From Balaenoptera acutorostrata (lineage: Eukaryota; Chordata; Mammalia; Artiodactyla; Balaenopteridae): 64,000 bases of DNA. The notes under the pieces were generated by a model. The model saw only the letters and a program-made list of their open reading frames with translations. It was not told where the DNA came from and searched no databases. The stretch lies in assembly GCF_949987535.1 (NCBI RefSeq), contig NC_080079.1:8932001-8996000 (forward strand), read 5' to 3'. Each line of letters opens with the position of its first letter. Position 1 is the first letter of the stretch. The position numbers and the translations under genes are program-made. Positions 21,790-33,260 of this stretch are shown one piece after another.

Positions 21790-22235
21790 ATGGATACAAG
21801 AACCCCGACTCTAATGCCAGCTCCCAGGGGAGCAAAAGTGATCGAAGCTAAGCCAATCAATTCATTCCATCCTTCAGGCCATGTCACTGATTCAGCCATG
21901 CCCATGTCACCCCAGCTAGTCCAATCAGAGGGAACCCCAGGACTCCTGCAGGGAATGCTGGGACAAAAACCTCCCACTGGTTGTGAACCAGGAAGCACAG
22001 AGTCCTGGGAGCTGCAGCAGCCACCTTGGATCCACAAAGGGGATCAGCCTTAGGAAGAAGGTGACAATCCGGAAGGCAGAGCAGACACGTGGAAGGAAAC
22101 TGGGTCCCCGATAACGCTGTTGAGACTCTGACTCAAACCTGCCCTTAACTCCGGATCTTTCAGTTTCTTGAAATAATATATTTTAAGCCAATTTGATTGG
22201 GTTTCCCAGTGCAACCAAAACCATCCTAACCGATT
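21790..22235 (+). mobile_element. Old ERVL-MaLR (MLT1-like) LTR remnant
   Basis: ATTTTAAGCCAATTTGATTG, then GGTTTCCCAGTGCAACCAAA and ACCATCCTAACCGAT, resemble an MLT1-type LTR 3' end. Upstream (about 22050-22100) AAGGCAGAGCAGACACGTGG fits the body. The LTR start is not found. Confidence 0.4.
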
Positions 22236-22401
22236 CGCCCAGTCTCTGCAACTGCAGAATAGCAATAAGTAATAACAGTCACCTTCCTAAGTCTGCTGTG
22301 AGGCTCAGAGGAGGTACCACACAGGAACTCTTGGCACCGTCCTGCTCCTGACAAGCCCGTCCACCTGCGGACAGGTAGGAACATCTCACTTTTTCTCACT
22401 A

Positions 22402-22420
22402 TGACGTCACTGTGACGTCT
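22402..22420. promoter_or_regulatory. Tandem cAMP-response-element-like sites
   Basis: A full palindromic CRE TGACGTCA (22402-22409) is followed by TGACGTCT (22413-22420), with starts 11 bp apart, about one helical turn. CREB/ATF proteins bind such sites. No promoter or gene start is evident nearby. Confidence 0.45.
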
Positions 22421-22479
22421 GGGTCTTTGTGCCAAAAAAGCCAAGTCTTTCAAAGATAAATATCACATTTAGCCTGAGG

Positions 22480-22860
22480 GCCCCAGACAAACCACACTTA
22501 CCCACCGTTTTATGCACGGGCTCAGTTAGGATGTGCTACTTTGAAACTGTGCTATGTTAGAAATGCTGTAGCGGGAGGGCAGAGCTATTTTGTCATCATC
22601 ATATTGCTCGTCACTTCCAGGCATTTGGTGATTTTACTACCTTTTTCCCAGTATCCCCTGGGTGGGTGTCCTTAACCTATTATGTAATGATATTTCAGGG
22701 TCTGGGAGATAAATTGCTCTCTGCATAAAATATGGCAGTGGATCTATACCCCTAAGCTCCGATAATTAGTTTTTAATGTAACTACAATTCTTTCGAGGAG
22801 ATGTTTCTGCGCTCTAAAATCTTCTTAAAAGCATCCCTTAGGCTGAAATTAAGTTGGAAG
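22480..22860. promoter_or_regulatory. Candidate conserved non-coding block
   Basis: Repeat-free segment with GATAATTAGTTTTTAATG near 22760, ATTATGTAATGATATTTC near 22678 and TTTTGTCATCATCATATTGC near 22588. Enhancer-like composition, by inference only. Confidence 0.3.
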
Positions 22861-24265
22861 GAGTGTCATGGAGGCCTGTGGCGAGGGGCGAGTTGGGCTC
22901 AGGTTACCAGGCAGCCCTCCGTGATTCATGGGCCTCAGGCAGGGGGAGGCAGGCCCTCCTCTCACCTCCGCGGCCAGGCCCACTCTGGCTCGCAGCTGCC
23001 AAAGCATCACCCAGCATGACGCCCAAGTACTGGTTACAAATGAGGAGGGTGGGGACTCAGAGAGGGGGAAGAGAATGGGGGGCGGGGCACCTCCCAGGAC
23101 CTCCCTTTTCACCATATCAAGGAGTTTTCTCTATCCCAACAATTGTGGATTTCTCTTCTGTTAGGTCAAAAGCACCTATTTCGGTTAAGGCATTTAAGAA
23201 TCATAAGGGACCGCAGCCAACCTGTTCCATCAGATTCCTTCTGGAAATGCTTCCCAGCTGTGGATTCCCAGCATCCTCCCCGTCCTTCCCCACCCTGCAC
23301 GCGTGAGCGCCCTCCCCCTTCGTTCTGGTATTCTCAGAATTAGGGCTGTGTGTGCTCTGCAAAGACACACTAGCTACCCTGTCCCAAGGTAGCGCCATGG
23401 CAGACGGAGGGGTCCCCTAGCTGGACCATCTGGAGTGATAGTGCTACCAGCCTCTAGGCATTTAACCCTTCGTATGCTTAACTGGTTACATAAAGAACAG
23501 CAAATGGGAACCAGCATAAACATGAAGACCAGAGAGCACAGGATACCATAAAATGTGAAAGTCTCTGCAAATTCCAAAGATATTCCAAGTCCCCACATGT
23601 CCAGCAGATCTATAAAAACATTTCCTTTCCCTTGGCCTGGAGGTAACCTTATAAAACATTTTAAGTGGTTTAAAAATAACACAAGTGGGTGCTTCACTTT
23701 GATCACTGGATACACACGGAGGCCCTTTCCCTCCATGTGGCAGGGGATGGACAGCCCTGGCAGCTCCCGTCAAGGTGTGCTCTGGCTGTCAGGTCAGGGA
23801 GCCTACCTGGCGGGTGAGCCAAGGCTCAAGCGCTGAAGGCTTGGTCCCTCCTCGTGGCGGGAGGTCTCGTGGTCTTGGACAGATTCCTGGAGGAACTGGA
23901 ATTCCTCGTCTCCCCATTTCCTTGTCGTTTTCTTCAGTGCCTTGGGCTGAAGGCCATCGCTGGGGGTGAGCGCTGAGGCTCAGGAGGCGCTCCCGGGCTC
24001 CCCTCCACCTCCGCTGGGCCGGGCTTGCAGCTCCCCCCCTTCTCCCCTGGGCTGCTCAGCGCAGCCCAGCTCCCCTCCCCCAGGAGAAGCCACACAGGAG
24101 CTCCATCTCTGGTCCACAGTCAAGTCCCTCTCACCTCCCCCAAAGGAAGTAAAGCAGCCGCGAAGACCACTGGAGGAAAACATTTCAAAAATGGTAACAT
24201 CCAGTGTCATCAAAGAAGGAAGGTGGGGATGAGCCGTCTCACGTGCACGGATGGGGGGGCGGCAG
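22860..24265. other. Unique, GC-moderate DNA
   Basis: No repeat recognised. Includes a 150-codon plus-strand frame (22854-23306) without a recognisable domain, overlapped by antisense frames of similar size, so coding is not supported. Confidence 0.4.
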
Positions 24266-24269
24266 GCGG

Positions 24270-24450
24270 AATGTTTTGGAACTGGAGCCTGACAGAACGG
24301 GCGCAGACCCTGGCTCCACCACTGACTAGCTGTGTGACCTCATGCGAAGGACTTGACCCTCCCAACCTCAGTTTTCTCATCAATGGAATGGGAAGTGGTG
24401 ACAGAGTCACTCCGTCTTCCTGTTGGGAGACTCGGAAGCGGGCCTGACAG
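24270..24450 (+). repeat. MIR (plus strand)
   Basis: GACCCTGGCTCCACCACTGA, then CTAGCTGTGTGACCTCATGC, CTCAGTTTTCTCATC and AATGGAATGGGAAGTG are in MIR order. Confidence 0.8.
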
Positions 24451-24479
24451 AGTAGCTGAATCTCTTCTTACTTCTGGAG

Positions 24480-24810
24480 AGCGGTTAGTGACGTCCATCC
24501 CTCTGACCCAGTTATTCCGCTTCTAGGACTGTTTCCCAAGGGAATGACCAGAAATGTCACATAAAGACTCGTGCACAAGTACACTCGCCTAAGCATTATT
24601 TAAAGCAGGAATAACCGGAAATGAACTGAACAGCCAGGAGTCACGACTGGCTAAACCATTCTGGCACATCCACGCGTCAGGACACCGGGCACCATGGTGT
24701 CCCCAGGGCAGCACCACGTGTGACCAACAAAGGAAAGAGTCAACTTGCACTCAAAGTATTATGGGATATCTCTGCACATACAACCGAGGCAATATTTCAA
24801 AAAGTAAAAC
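24480..24810 (+). mobile_element. Ancient L1M 3' fragment
   Basis: GACCCAGTTATTCCGCTTCT, then AAAGCAGGAATAACCGGAAA and CATTCTGGCACATCCACGCG, follow the end region of old L1M elements, heavily diverged. Confidence 0.65.
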
Positions 24811-24884
24811 GTCCGTTCATCGTAATTATTAATAATAAAAGTCAGTATTAATAACAATAAAATTTATTAGTAACAATGAACTTG

Positions 24885-25070
24885 AATAAAAAACAAATTT
24901 ATTTCCTCACAGTTCAGGAGGCTAGAAGTCCAAGACCAAGGTGTCAGTGGGTTTTGCTTCTTCTGAGGCCTCCTTGGCTTGCTGGTGGCACCTTCTCACC
25001 GTGTCCTCGCATGGCCGTCCCTCTATACACGTGTGCCCCTGTGCGCCTTGATTTGCTGACTACTTACTCT
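24885..25070 (-). mobile_element. MLT1-type LTR fragment (minus)
   Basis: AATTTATTTCCTCACAGTTC, then AGGAGGCTAGAAGTCCAAGA and CCAAGGTGTCAGTGGG, are the reverse complement of an MLT1 LTR 3' part. Truncated. Confidence 0.65.
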
Positions 25071-25074
25071 GTGT

Positions 25075-25260
25075 TTGAGATATGGAAGCTCTACACTCGA
25101 CCTCATTTTACCCTCACAAGAGGTGGGCACCCTTATTCCTTCTCACATTTTCCACAAGGAAACTGAGACTCAGTGAAACTGAGCAACTTGCCCAGCATCA
25201 TACAGCCAGCCAGCGGCAGAGCCAGGATTCGAGCCCAGGTCTGAATGATTCCCAGGTCAC
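25075..25260 (-). repeat. MIR (minus strand)
   Basis: CACAAGGAAACTGAGACTCA, AACTTGCCCAGCATCATACA and GCAGAGCCAGGATTCGAGCC are the complement of MIR. Confidence 0.82.
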
Positions 25261-25810
25261 TCTGCAATTCAGTTCCCTAATTGGATTGCTTGGCCAGCTC
25301 ACCAGCTGAGACACTTCCCAAATCAGAACTTCAGAGAAGAATAGGCCCTCCAGGCGACAGGATCCTATCATCTCCAGGGAAAGAAGAGTCTAGAAGAGCT
25401 AGTTTCTCATCTAATGCCACCCAGTAGCCCTTACGTAGTTTTGCCGATGTGATGATGGAATTGTTTTAGTCAATTCTGAAAGTAAAGTAGAAAATCTCTT
25501 ACTGTGAATTATGCCACAGATGACATCGACACGTGAGAAGGCCAGTATAGATTCTGTACAGAGAAGACAGGAGTGATAGACAGCATCAGAAACGTCCTGA
25601 AGACCAGTGTCCCCATTTGTCTCACAGCACCCACACTGACACGCACAACGTTCCCATGGGCGTTCTCTATTTGCAACAAGGGAGAAGACAGAGTCCAGAG
25701 TGTAGCCAAATCCCAGAGGACCAGCCGTCCCACCACCTTTTCTCAGAGCTGATGGCTGTCCACCAGCCACATGACACTCAGTTCAGAATCATGACCCTGG
25801 AGTCCTAGGC
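25261..25810. other. Unique DNA
   Basis: No repeat or gene recognised. A 119-codon minus-strand frame (25411-25770) has no recognisable domain. Confidence 0.4.
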
Positions 25811-25980
25811 CAGTGGTTCAGAAGCCTGGGTACACCTTAGAATCACCTGAGGAACCTTTAAAAATACAAACACCAGGCCACACCCCAAACCAATTAATTC
25901 AAAACCTCTGGGGATGGAGCCAAGGCACTGAGAATTACTTCATTATGATTCCAACTGATAGCCCAAATTGAGAACCACTA
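25811..25980 (+). mobile_element. MER5A-like hAT-Charlie element
   Basis: Terminal repeats CAGTGGTTC (25811) and GAGAACCACTA (ending 25980) bracket ATCACCTGAGGAACC, CAGGCCACACCCC and CTCTGGGGATGGAGCC, all in MER5A order. The 8-bp target duplication is not visible. Confidence 0.82.
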
Positions 25981-26100
25981 AAACTTATTAAAGTAGAATT
26001 CAAAAAGTTCTCAGAAAAGATGAGTTTGACAATCAGTTCAGGAAATATGAGAGGCCCCGAAGAAGTCAGTCCTATTTATGCAATCAAATTGTTCTCAAAG

Positions 26101-26222
26101 GGGAATTCCCTGGCGGGCCAGTGGTTAGGACTCAGCACTTCCACTGCCGAGGACCCAGCCTCAATCCCTGGCTGGGGAACAAAGATCCTGCAAGCTGTGC
26201 CTCGTGATCAAAAAAAAAAAAA
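26101..26222 (+). mobile_element. Short CHR-1-like SINE
   Basis: GGGAATTCCCTGGCGGGCCA, ACTTCCACTGCCGAGGACCC, CAATCCCTGGCTGGGG, then an A run. Much shorter than the CHR-2 copies. The flanking 15-mers AAATTGTTCTCAAAG (26086-26100) and AAATTGTTCCCAAAG (from 26223) differ at one base. Confidence 0.85.
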
Positions 26223-26239
26223 AAATTGTTCCCAAAGAC

Positions 26240-27117
26240 AAAGGGAGAAAAAATGTAACCAAAACCAAAATGAAACAATGTACTGTAGTCCCACAGGAGG
26301 CTGTGAAACTAAAACTTAGAAAAAACCCTGCAACAAAAAGAGGTACAGAGCAAAGGAGAAAAACATGCACATAAATTATGTCCTAAACTTATAAGAAAGA
26401 CTCCCTGTTGGTCACTGAACATAAAATGGGCGATGCTTATAAAGCTGTGAGGACAGAGGCTTGGACCTTTTGTTGACTCCTAGAGTCGGACAGCAACATG
26501 GAATTCATCCACTCTCTCTGTCAATGAGGCCCATTCTCATATTCCCCCATCCGTGGAAAGAATTCCCCTCAAAAGAAAAAGATACCTTGTGTGTTTTTAG
26601 CTCTATTTGGAACCTAAGGGAGGAAATGAACAATAGTCACATCACTTGGGTAAGATGGATAATAGGACTCTTTTCCATCTTAAAAGAAAAAAGTGACCTT
26701 CCAAAAAGAAACAGTAAATTATTCATGGTTAACAAGTAACTGAGGCCCAAAATAGGTGAGAAGATTGTATGAAAGCTCAGGATCAATCAAATTGGCTCAA
26801 GCCTCTAAGCCCAAATAAATACATCCGGAGATAAAAGAATTTGTGGATTTAATCTAAGGACAACTGTCAGCATTCACTGGAAAACAGGTTAAAACTGGAA
26901 ACCTAGAGAGGGACAAACACCACTGCCATTTTCAAATAAAGTTGTATCCTAGAAACTTGGGGTTGATGAACTTTAATTTACACCTTCACAAAATTCTTAC
27001 ATGAATTAATAAACAGATGGCTGGTCCGAATTGAGGAAAGGAAGGAAGGAAGGAAGGGAGGGAGGAAGGGAGGAAGGAAGGAAGCATTCATTACCAGCAA
27101 TCAACATGAACTTACTC
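26240..27117. other. Unique DNA; (GGAA)n at 27038-27084
   Basis: 27038-27084 is a GGAAGGAAGGAAGGGA-type purine microsatellite. The remaining sequence is unrecognised. Confidence 0.45.
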
Positions 27118-27131
27118 AAGAATTTACTCCA

Positions 27132-27432
27132 GGGCTTCCCTGGTGGCGCAGTGGTTGAGACTCTGCCTGCCAATGCAGGGGACACGGGTTCGAGCCCTGG
27201 TCTGGGAAGATCCCACATGCCACGGAGCAACTGGGCCCGTGCGCCACAACTACTGAGCCTGCGCGTCTGGAGCCTGTGCTCCGCAACAAAAGAGGCCGCG
27301 ATAGAGGCCCGCGCACCGCGATGAAGAGTGGCCCCCGCTCGCCACAACTAGAGAAAGCCCTCGCACAGAAACGAAGACCCAACACAGCCAAAAATAAATA
27401 AATAAACAAATTTATTAAAAAAAAAAAAAAAA
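27132..27432 (+). mobile_element. CHR-2-type SINE, short-body form
   Basis: Complete, from GGGCTTCCCTGGTGGCGCAG to an A run. Flanks AAGAATTTACTCCA (27118-27131) and AAGAATTCACTCCA (27433-27446) differ at one base. Confidence 0.92.
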
Positions 27433-27693
27433 AAGAATTCACTCCAAACAAACACAGGGTAGCTAGACAGGTAGATCAGGAAGAAACACTGAAATGGTAC
27501 TATGATATCACTAATCTTCCTTGGTAGCCTTATGATGAGGACGCACATCTTGTGCCTTGATGATAGTAGACGGTGAGGTGAACACCCAAAGCCAGAATCC
27601 TGGTCTCTCTATCATTCCCAGCCTTGAAAGTTCCTGGTGGTGAATGTGGGAAGGTTCAACCACCTGGGCCCACCCTCGTCACAATGACATCAT

Positions 27694-27815
27694 TTTTTTT
27701 TTTTTTTTGCCATGCTTCGTGGCTTGCAGGATCTTAGCTCCCTGACCAGGGATCGAACCCATGCCCACTGCAGTGGAAGCACGGAGTCCTAACCACTGGA
27801 CTGCCAGGGAACTCC
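27694..27815 (-). mobile_element. Short CHR-1-like SINE (minus strand)
   Basis: T run first, then TGGCTTGCAGGATCTTAGCT, CCAGGGATCGAACCC (B-box complement) and CTGCCAGGGAACTCC. Flanks CACAATGACATCAT (27680-27693) and CACAATGGCATCAT (27816-27829) differ at one base. Confidence 0.9.
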
Positions 27816-27839
27816 CACAATGGCATCATCTTTTTAAAT

Positions 27840-27880
27840 TTGACCTGTCTGTCTGTCTGTCTACCTATCTACCTGAGGCA
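27840..27880. repeat. (CTGT)n/(CTAC)n microsatellite
   Basis: GACCTGTCTGTCTGTCTGTC followed by TACCTATCTACCTGA. Confidence 0.8.
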
Positions 27881-27923
27881 ACTCTAGAAGGTATGCAGAA
27901 TAGATTATTAAAAATAGAATCAG

Positions 27924-28040
27924 GGATTTCCCTGGAGGTCCAGTGGTTAAGAGTTCGAGCTTCCACTGCAAGGGGCTCGGGTTCGATCCCTGGTTGGGGA
28001 AATAAGATCCTGCATACCGGGTGGCACGGCCAAATAAAAA
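27924..28040 (+). mobile_element. Short CHR-1-like SINE (plus strand)
   Basis: GGATTTCCCTGGAGGTCCAG, GAGCTTCCACTGCAAGGGG, B box GGTTCGATCCC, A tail. AAAAATAGAATCAG is duplicated exactly (27910-27923 and 28041-28054). It forms an inverted pair with the copy at 27694-27815. Confidence 0.9.
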
Positions 28041-28054
28041 AAAAATAGAATCAG

Positions 28055-29000
28055 AAAATCAAAACCATGAAAAGGAAGAAGAGATGTACATTCTAACCAG
28101 AAACGTTTCCAAGAGTGAGCATTACATTTGACTCTGAGCTTCTCAGCAGCCGAAGCAAGAAGGGAAGCGTGACTGGTTTCATTGCTGCTCACAGAAAGAC
28201 AATGCAGTTTTATCTTGGTACCAGATTAAGAGAGGAATCTATCAGCTGGGACCTCACACAGGATACGTACAGCAAGCATATCACAGCAATGTCTTCAGGG
28301 AGGGTACCAGCAGGAAACATTTGGCACTCTCAGTTTGAGATAATTTGCAGAGTTTAATAAAGGGACTCCTTCCAAAGGTATGAGCAGGGTGCAGGAAGCC
28401 ACAGGAGCAGTGCAATACCCTGGGGGGCGGCTGTTAGCGTTGGGGCTATTACACCCCAGGCTGGCAGAGACTACAGAGGGATGCAGTCAACTCAAGGCAA
28501 CCTTGCAAAAATGGAGCTCTCCTCCCACCCTCCAATCTCCTGCCAAGGCTCCCCACTGAGTTCAACGAGGAGTCAGAAGGAGCCCCTTGGAGGCAGTCCA
28601 CACAGGGCAGCCTCCTGGGGCACAAGGCAGCGGGGAGAAAGTCAAGGAGTGGATCTGGAGGGGTAAAGAGCAGAGAACTGGCACAAGTGGCTTTACAGAA
28701 AGTATAAACAATATTTGATAATATTGCTTTTCATATACAAAAAGAGAGAGAAATGAATATTCAACATAATTCAGAAAGGACATTCTACAAAGCATATGCT
28801 AATATGATTTGGCATGTCACTTTATGATGATGTGACATGATACAAAAAGTAGAATTTAGAACTCCCAGAAGATTAGATGGACTGTGTGTCCTTTATGTTT
28901 TATTCTAAAATTGATACTTCCCTTTTTGTGGGGGACGTCATTAAAGAGGACCTAGTATGCTGATGTGTTCTTTTGGTGGCTGAAGAAAGATCTGTAAGCT
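28055..29000. other. Unique DNA
   Basis: No repeat or gene recognised. Short chance-like frames only. Confidence 0.4.
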
Positions 29001-29340
29001 TTAAATCCCAAAGGGACAAGTGGCAGGGTGGGGAGAACAGTCTGTCCTGACCAGTGTTTTGCTCAGATCAAAGACCAAGGATCTCAGAACCATTCATCTG
29101 AGGAGTCATGAAGGGAAACAGGAGTTGTATTTAGAGAAGACAATTCACAGGAATATAATAACTGCCTTCAATATATGAAAGACTGTCTTTCAGAAAAGAG
29201 AATGTCCAGATCTCTGTGTCATTCCAGAGGACAGAGCCAGGACCAATGGTAGAAAGAGATCAATTGCAGCTCCATAAAGGAAGAACTTTCAAAGACTTCA
29301 GGCTACCAAACTAAGGAATGAGCTTCTGCAAAATAGGAGA
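29000..29340. repeat. Probable ancient mammalian repeat, family not named
   Basis: ATATATGAAAGACTGTCTTT, CCAGAGGACAGAGCCAGGAC and AGGAAGAACTTTCAAAGACT resemble a dispersed mammalian repeat I have met but cannot name. Confidence 0.4.
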
Positions 29341-29515
29341 TGGCCTCATATTCCTGCAGCAGAGGCTGCAGGTAGATGACAAAGGGATGAAGACAGAGGC
29401 CTGTGCTTGTGCTTTACTTTCGTCCAAGCTCTTTGCTGTGTGCTTGACAGGCATAGATGCCTTCACTCTACTAAGAATGTACTGGTATCATCTCTAATTT
29501 CAAAAGAGAAGACCA

Positions 29516-29850
29516 GGGGCTTCCCTGGTGGCTCAGTGGTTAAGAATCTGCCTGCCAACACAAGGGACACAGGCTCGAGCCCTGGTCCAGGAAGATCCCA
29601 CATGCCGCAGAGCAACTAAGCCCGTGTGCCACAACTGCTAAGCCTGCGCTCTAGAGCCCGTGAGCCACAACTACTGCGCCCACATGCCACAACTACTGAA
29701 GCCTGCACACCTAGAGCCTGTGCTCCACAACAAAGAGAAGCCACAGCAATGAGAAGCCCATGCACCACAACGAAGAGTAGCCCCCACTCGCCGCAACTAG
29801 AGAATGCCCGCACGCAGCCAAAAATAAATAATAATTAATTAATTAATTTT
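29516..29850 (+). mobile_element. CHR-2-type SINE, long-body form
   Basis: GGGGCTTCCCTGGTGGCTCA start and the long body with the CCACAACTACTGAAGCCTGC block. It ends AAAATAAATAATAATTAATT. Target duplication unclear because the 3' flank is GA-rich. Confidence 0.9.
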
Positions 29851-29879
29851 TAAAAAGAGAGAGAGAGAAACAAGGATAT

Positions 29880-30140
29880 GCTTGGTAACTAACAAAGCCC
29901 AGATTCAGCACTGCCTATCCAACTCTAGAGCACATGTGTTTAAGTAGGCTGCCCATCCCCTTCTGCCCTAGAAGGGATTCCTACTTTCAGTGGAGGGTTA
30001 AACTCAGTATGCAGCCTCTAAATTTCTCCTTACTCCCCAGCTGAATATAATTATGCTAAAATCCAGGGACCCTCTTGAAGGAATTATAAAAGGTGAGATC
30101 CTTGTAGCCTGGGGTGACAGGAAAGACCTTCAGTCTTGTG
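29880..30140. other. Unique DNA
   Basis: No repeat or gene recognised. Confidence 0.4.
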
Positions 30141-30149
30141 GGAGGGGCT

Positions 30150-30560
30150 GATGTGACTGCAGGTAAGAGGGGGAGGACATTCCAGGTGAGGGCACTGGGG
30201 AGAGGAAAGAGGCAGAACCAGAACAAGAACTGGAGAGGAATCTGCAGTGGCTAGAAGACCAATCTTGAGTTGGAGCCATACATTTAGAGCAGTTGGCTGG
30301 GCCAGACTATAGAAAGCATTGAATGCCAGGTCAAGATTTTAGATCTTATTGGTAGATAAACGGAAATCATTGAAAGTGTTAGGGCAGGAGAGTGACACAA
30401 TAAAATCACCACTTTAGAAAGATTAGCCTGGCAGTGAGGTAGAGGATAGATTACAACAAAGACACACTGGAAGTGGGAGGCCATTTAGGAAGTAATGGAA
30501 CAGTCTACCAACAAACTGGAAAGGCCTAGGCAAGACAAAGGAGGAGTCAACCTAAGTAAC
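30150..30560. repeat. Ancient dispersed repeat (same kind as the 19.9-20.2 kb repeat)
   Basis: AAAGCATTGAATGCCAGGTC, GGGCAGGAGAGTGACACAAT, TTAGAAAGATTAGCCTGGCA and GTGGGAGGCCATTTAGGAAG are in the order seen in a common mammalian repeat. Family name uncertain. Confidence 0.5.
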
Positions 30561-30734
30561 TCAGTGTCATTTCAAGGGTGCGTTTCAAGGTGGGGATTTG
30601 CCTTCTGGGCTAAGAACGAGACTGCAGATTAGTGCTGGTCTCCATGGTCAACGAGGTTAGCTAAATGTGATGTGTTTAGTATGTGTACACCTTCTTGCAA
30701 CAGCTAGTTAATTAAATATGTAAAGTTGATCTGA

Positions 30735-31322
30735 TCGTTTTCTGTGATAGAACTCTTGGGTCTTCCTGGAAATCTCCCGTGAACCACACCTCCGGGAGCC
30801 ATGCCTTTGTGGACTCGCCTCTCCTCGTATCTGGGCTGAGCTTGCCACTGCTTTAACCTGTAGAATGCAGCGGAAGTGACATCGTGCCAGTTCTGAGCCT
30901 AAGCCTGAAAGTTTGGAAGCTTCTGCTTTTAATCTCTTAGGAGTCATGTAAGAAGTCCAGCTACCCTGCTGGAGACACCACATGGCGAGACCACACGGAG
31001 GGCATTACAGGGAGAGAAAGGCCCTGAGACCCCCTGGGGGAGGAATGAACCCAGCCGCCGGTGAGCCCCAGACACGTGGCCCCAGTGGAGCTGCTGCTGG
31101 CCCAAGCCCCAGAGCCGTTCTAGCTGAGCCACCAGACACAGGAGGAGAGAAGCACATGGCTGTTCCAGCCCCAGCAGACATCAAGCGGAAGAGAGGCAGA
31201 CTGATCCCACGGCGCCCCGTCCAAATTCTCAACCCACAGAATCATGAGAAATAATTAAGTGGCTGTAGTTTTAAGCTACTAAATTTTCGGGTAGTTTCCT
31301 ATACAGCAATAGATACCTGAAA
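30735..31322 (+). mobile_element. MLT1-type LTR (ERVL-MaLR), plus strand
   Basis: GCAGCGGAAGTGACATCGTG, AGTCATGTAAGAAGTCCAGC and, at the end, AATCATGAGAAATAATTAAG with TTTTAAGCTACTAAATTTTC and CAGCAATAGATACCTGAAAG, are MLT1 features in order. 5' boundary uncertain. Non-coding solo remnant. Confidence 0.72.
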
Positions 31323-31816
31323 GAGAGATCTCCCAGATGCACTAAAAACCCCTTTCTGTGAAAGCTACTTCTCCCAACCCAAGGAAGGGGCCCCAGCAGC
31401 CTTGCTGGGAATACTTAACTCCATCCCAACCACACACGACTGGTCTCAGGATAGAGTCTAGAATCAAAGCTGGGATGTGTTAGCCTTGGTCCCCGAGACT
31501 GGCAACAGTGGCTACCTGGCAACTCTCAGGGTTACAGGAGGGCTATCCCCAGCCACAAGGTGAGAGGGAAGGAAAAGAGGACGAGATGGCGGCCTCGGGA
31601 CACGACACTGTCCAGTTCCTGCTTCTCCTTCCCCGGGAGGTCCCACAGTAATTTGTGTGACTGTGAAGTACTTACACTTCCCTTGTGCACTTGGTAGCAA
31701 GGCAGATGGTATCAACATACCTTTCTCCCTGCCTGTCCTATGCGCTGGTCGTCCTGGAAAAGGGAGCTGTTGTGTGCCTGTTTCTAAGGCTGGAAGTGTG
31801 CATTTGACTGGCTATT
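31323..31816. other. Unique DNA
   Basis: No repeat or gene recognised. Confidence 0.4.
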
Positions 31817-31830
31817 AAAAGACCTGCACA

Positions 31831-32188
31831 GGGCTTCCCTGGTGGCACGGTGGTTAAGAATCCGCCTGCCAATGCAGGCAACACAGGTTCGAGCCCTGGT
31901 CCGGGAAGATCACACATGCCGCAGGGCAACTAAACCCATGCGCCACAACTACTGAGCCTGTGCTCTAAATCCCATGAGCCACAACTACTAAGCCCACATG
32001 CCACAACTACTGAAGCCCACATGCCTAGAGCCCGTTTCCCGCGCGACAAGAGAAGCCACCACAATGAGAAGCCCGCGCACCACAACGAAGAGTAGCCCCC
32101 GCTCGCCACAACTAGAGAAAGCCCGCACGCAGCAACGAAGACCCAATGCAGCCAAAAATAAACAAAAAATTTTTTTTTAATTTTTAAA
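31831..32188 (+). mobile_element. CHR-2-type SINE, long-body form, exact TSD
   Basis: Complete with repeated CACAACTACT blocks and a tail with an internal T run. AAAAGACCTGCAC is duplicated exactly (31817-31829 and 32189-32201). Confidence 0.92.
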
Positions 32189-32309
32189 AAAAGACCTGCA
32201 CGATGTTAAGGCAGCCCTGAGTCTCTCAACAGAACACCTCCCCCTACAGCTACTGTGTGTATAGAGCCCCACAAGCACCAAAGCACTTTCACTTATAATT
32301 GATTTTGAT

Positions 32310-32490
32310 AATATGATGATGAGAGCTAATATTTATACAGCAGACACTCTTAACAAATGCTTTATATCCCTTGGGGCATTTCAGCCTTCCTGCAGCTCTA
32401 TTAGGTAGGGATGTGATTCTCCCAGCTTACAGATGAGGAAACTAAGGCTCAGAGGGGAAGCCACTTGCCTCAAGTCACTTTCCGTACACC
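32310..32490 (-). repeat. MIR (minus strand)
   Basis: TTATATCCCTTGGGGCATTT, CAGATGAGGAAACTAAGGCT and CACTTGCCTCAAGTCAC are the complement of MIR. Confidence 0.8.
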
Positions 32491-33000
32491 TAGGAAACGG
32501 CAGAGGCAGCATTCGCCCACAGGCTGCCCACCCTCAAGGCCTCTTCTGGAGCTATTCTCTCTTGACAGATGGACGCTCCAGCTGAAGGACCACAGGGAGG
32601 CTTCTGCCCTCTCTGACGGTGACCCGGGCACTTCTCTGAGCGTTTCTGCAGCTTCACTCCACAGCACTTGCCCCATCACTGGCCTATGTTGGCGGACTGG
32701 CAGGAAGAGGAGAATGGGGTGCAGGGCAGCAGTGGATGGTCAGGAAGGAGGGAGGAGAAGGGGGACGCAAGCCACATCCCCAGCCTGCTCCTCACCCCAG
32801 GGCGCACCCCCAACACAGAACAGCTTGGGCCCAATGGGAGAAGAACGTCCAGCCTAAGGCAAGGAAAAGCAGGGTGAGTTCCAAGTCACCCAGATTACCA
32901 CTAGTCTGGCTGGATCCACTCCAGCTACTCAGAAACACACTCTTTCACCCAGTGCCTGCATCTCTAAAAATCCAGCTTATGTGTCCCACTCATTATTAAA
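32491..33000. other. Unique GC-moderate DNA
   Basis: No repeat recognised. A 130-codon frame (32465-32857) begins inside MIR sequence and has no domain. Confidence 0.4.
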
Positions 33001-33247
33001 AAAATATGTGAGAATCACCAACAGATGCTAAAACTATTGGGTGAAAGTTTGGTGGGGAACAGGATAGTTTTAAGACTCAGATTATTTATTAATTACAAAG
33101 GAAAAAACAGTAACTTAACTGTGGCAGACACCCTCTTACTAAGTAATCCAACTCAACATCACTGTATGGTACCAACAGGTGAATCTAGGTGACTCACACT
33201 TACGAGTTCTTTCTATAAGTTTGCAATTTTTCAAAAAAAAGTTTTCA
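33000..33247 (+). mobile_element. Old L1M 3' end
   Basis: GTGAAAGTTTGGTGGGGAAC and CTTACGAGTTCTTTCTATAA, then GTTTGCAATTTTTC and an A run, fit an L1M 3' terminus. Confidence 0.5.
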
Positions 33248-33260
33248 AAAATTATGCACA

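Noticed and set aside
22854..23306. 150-codon plus-strand frame as a possible gene
   Set aside because: No recognisable domain, overlapped by antisense frames of similar length, GC-moderate DNA where such frames arise by chance, no splice or promoter context.
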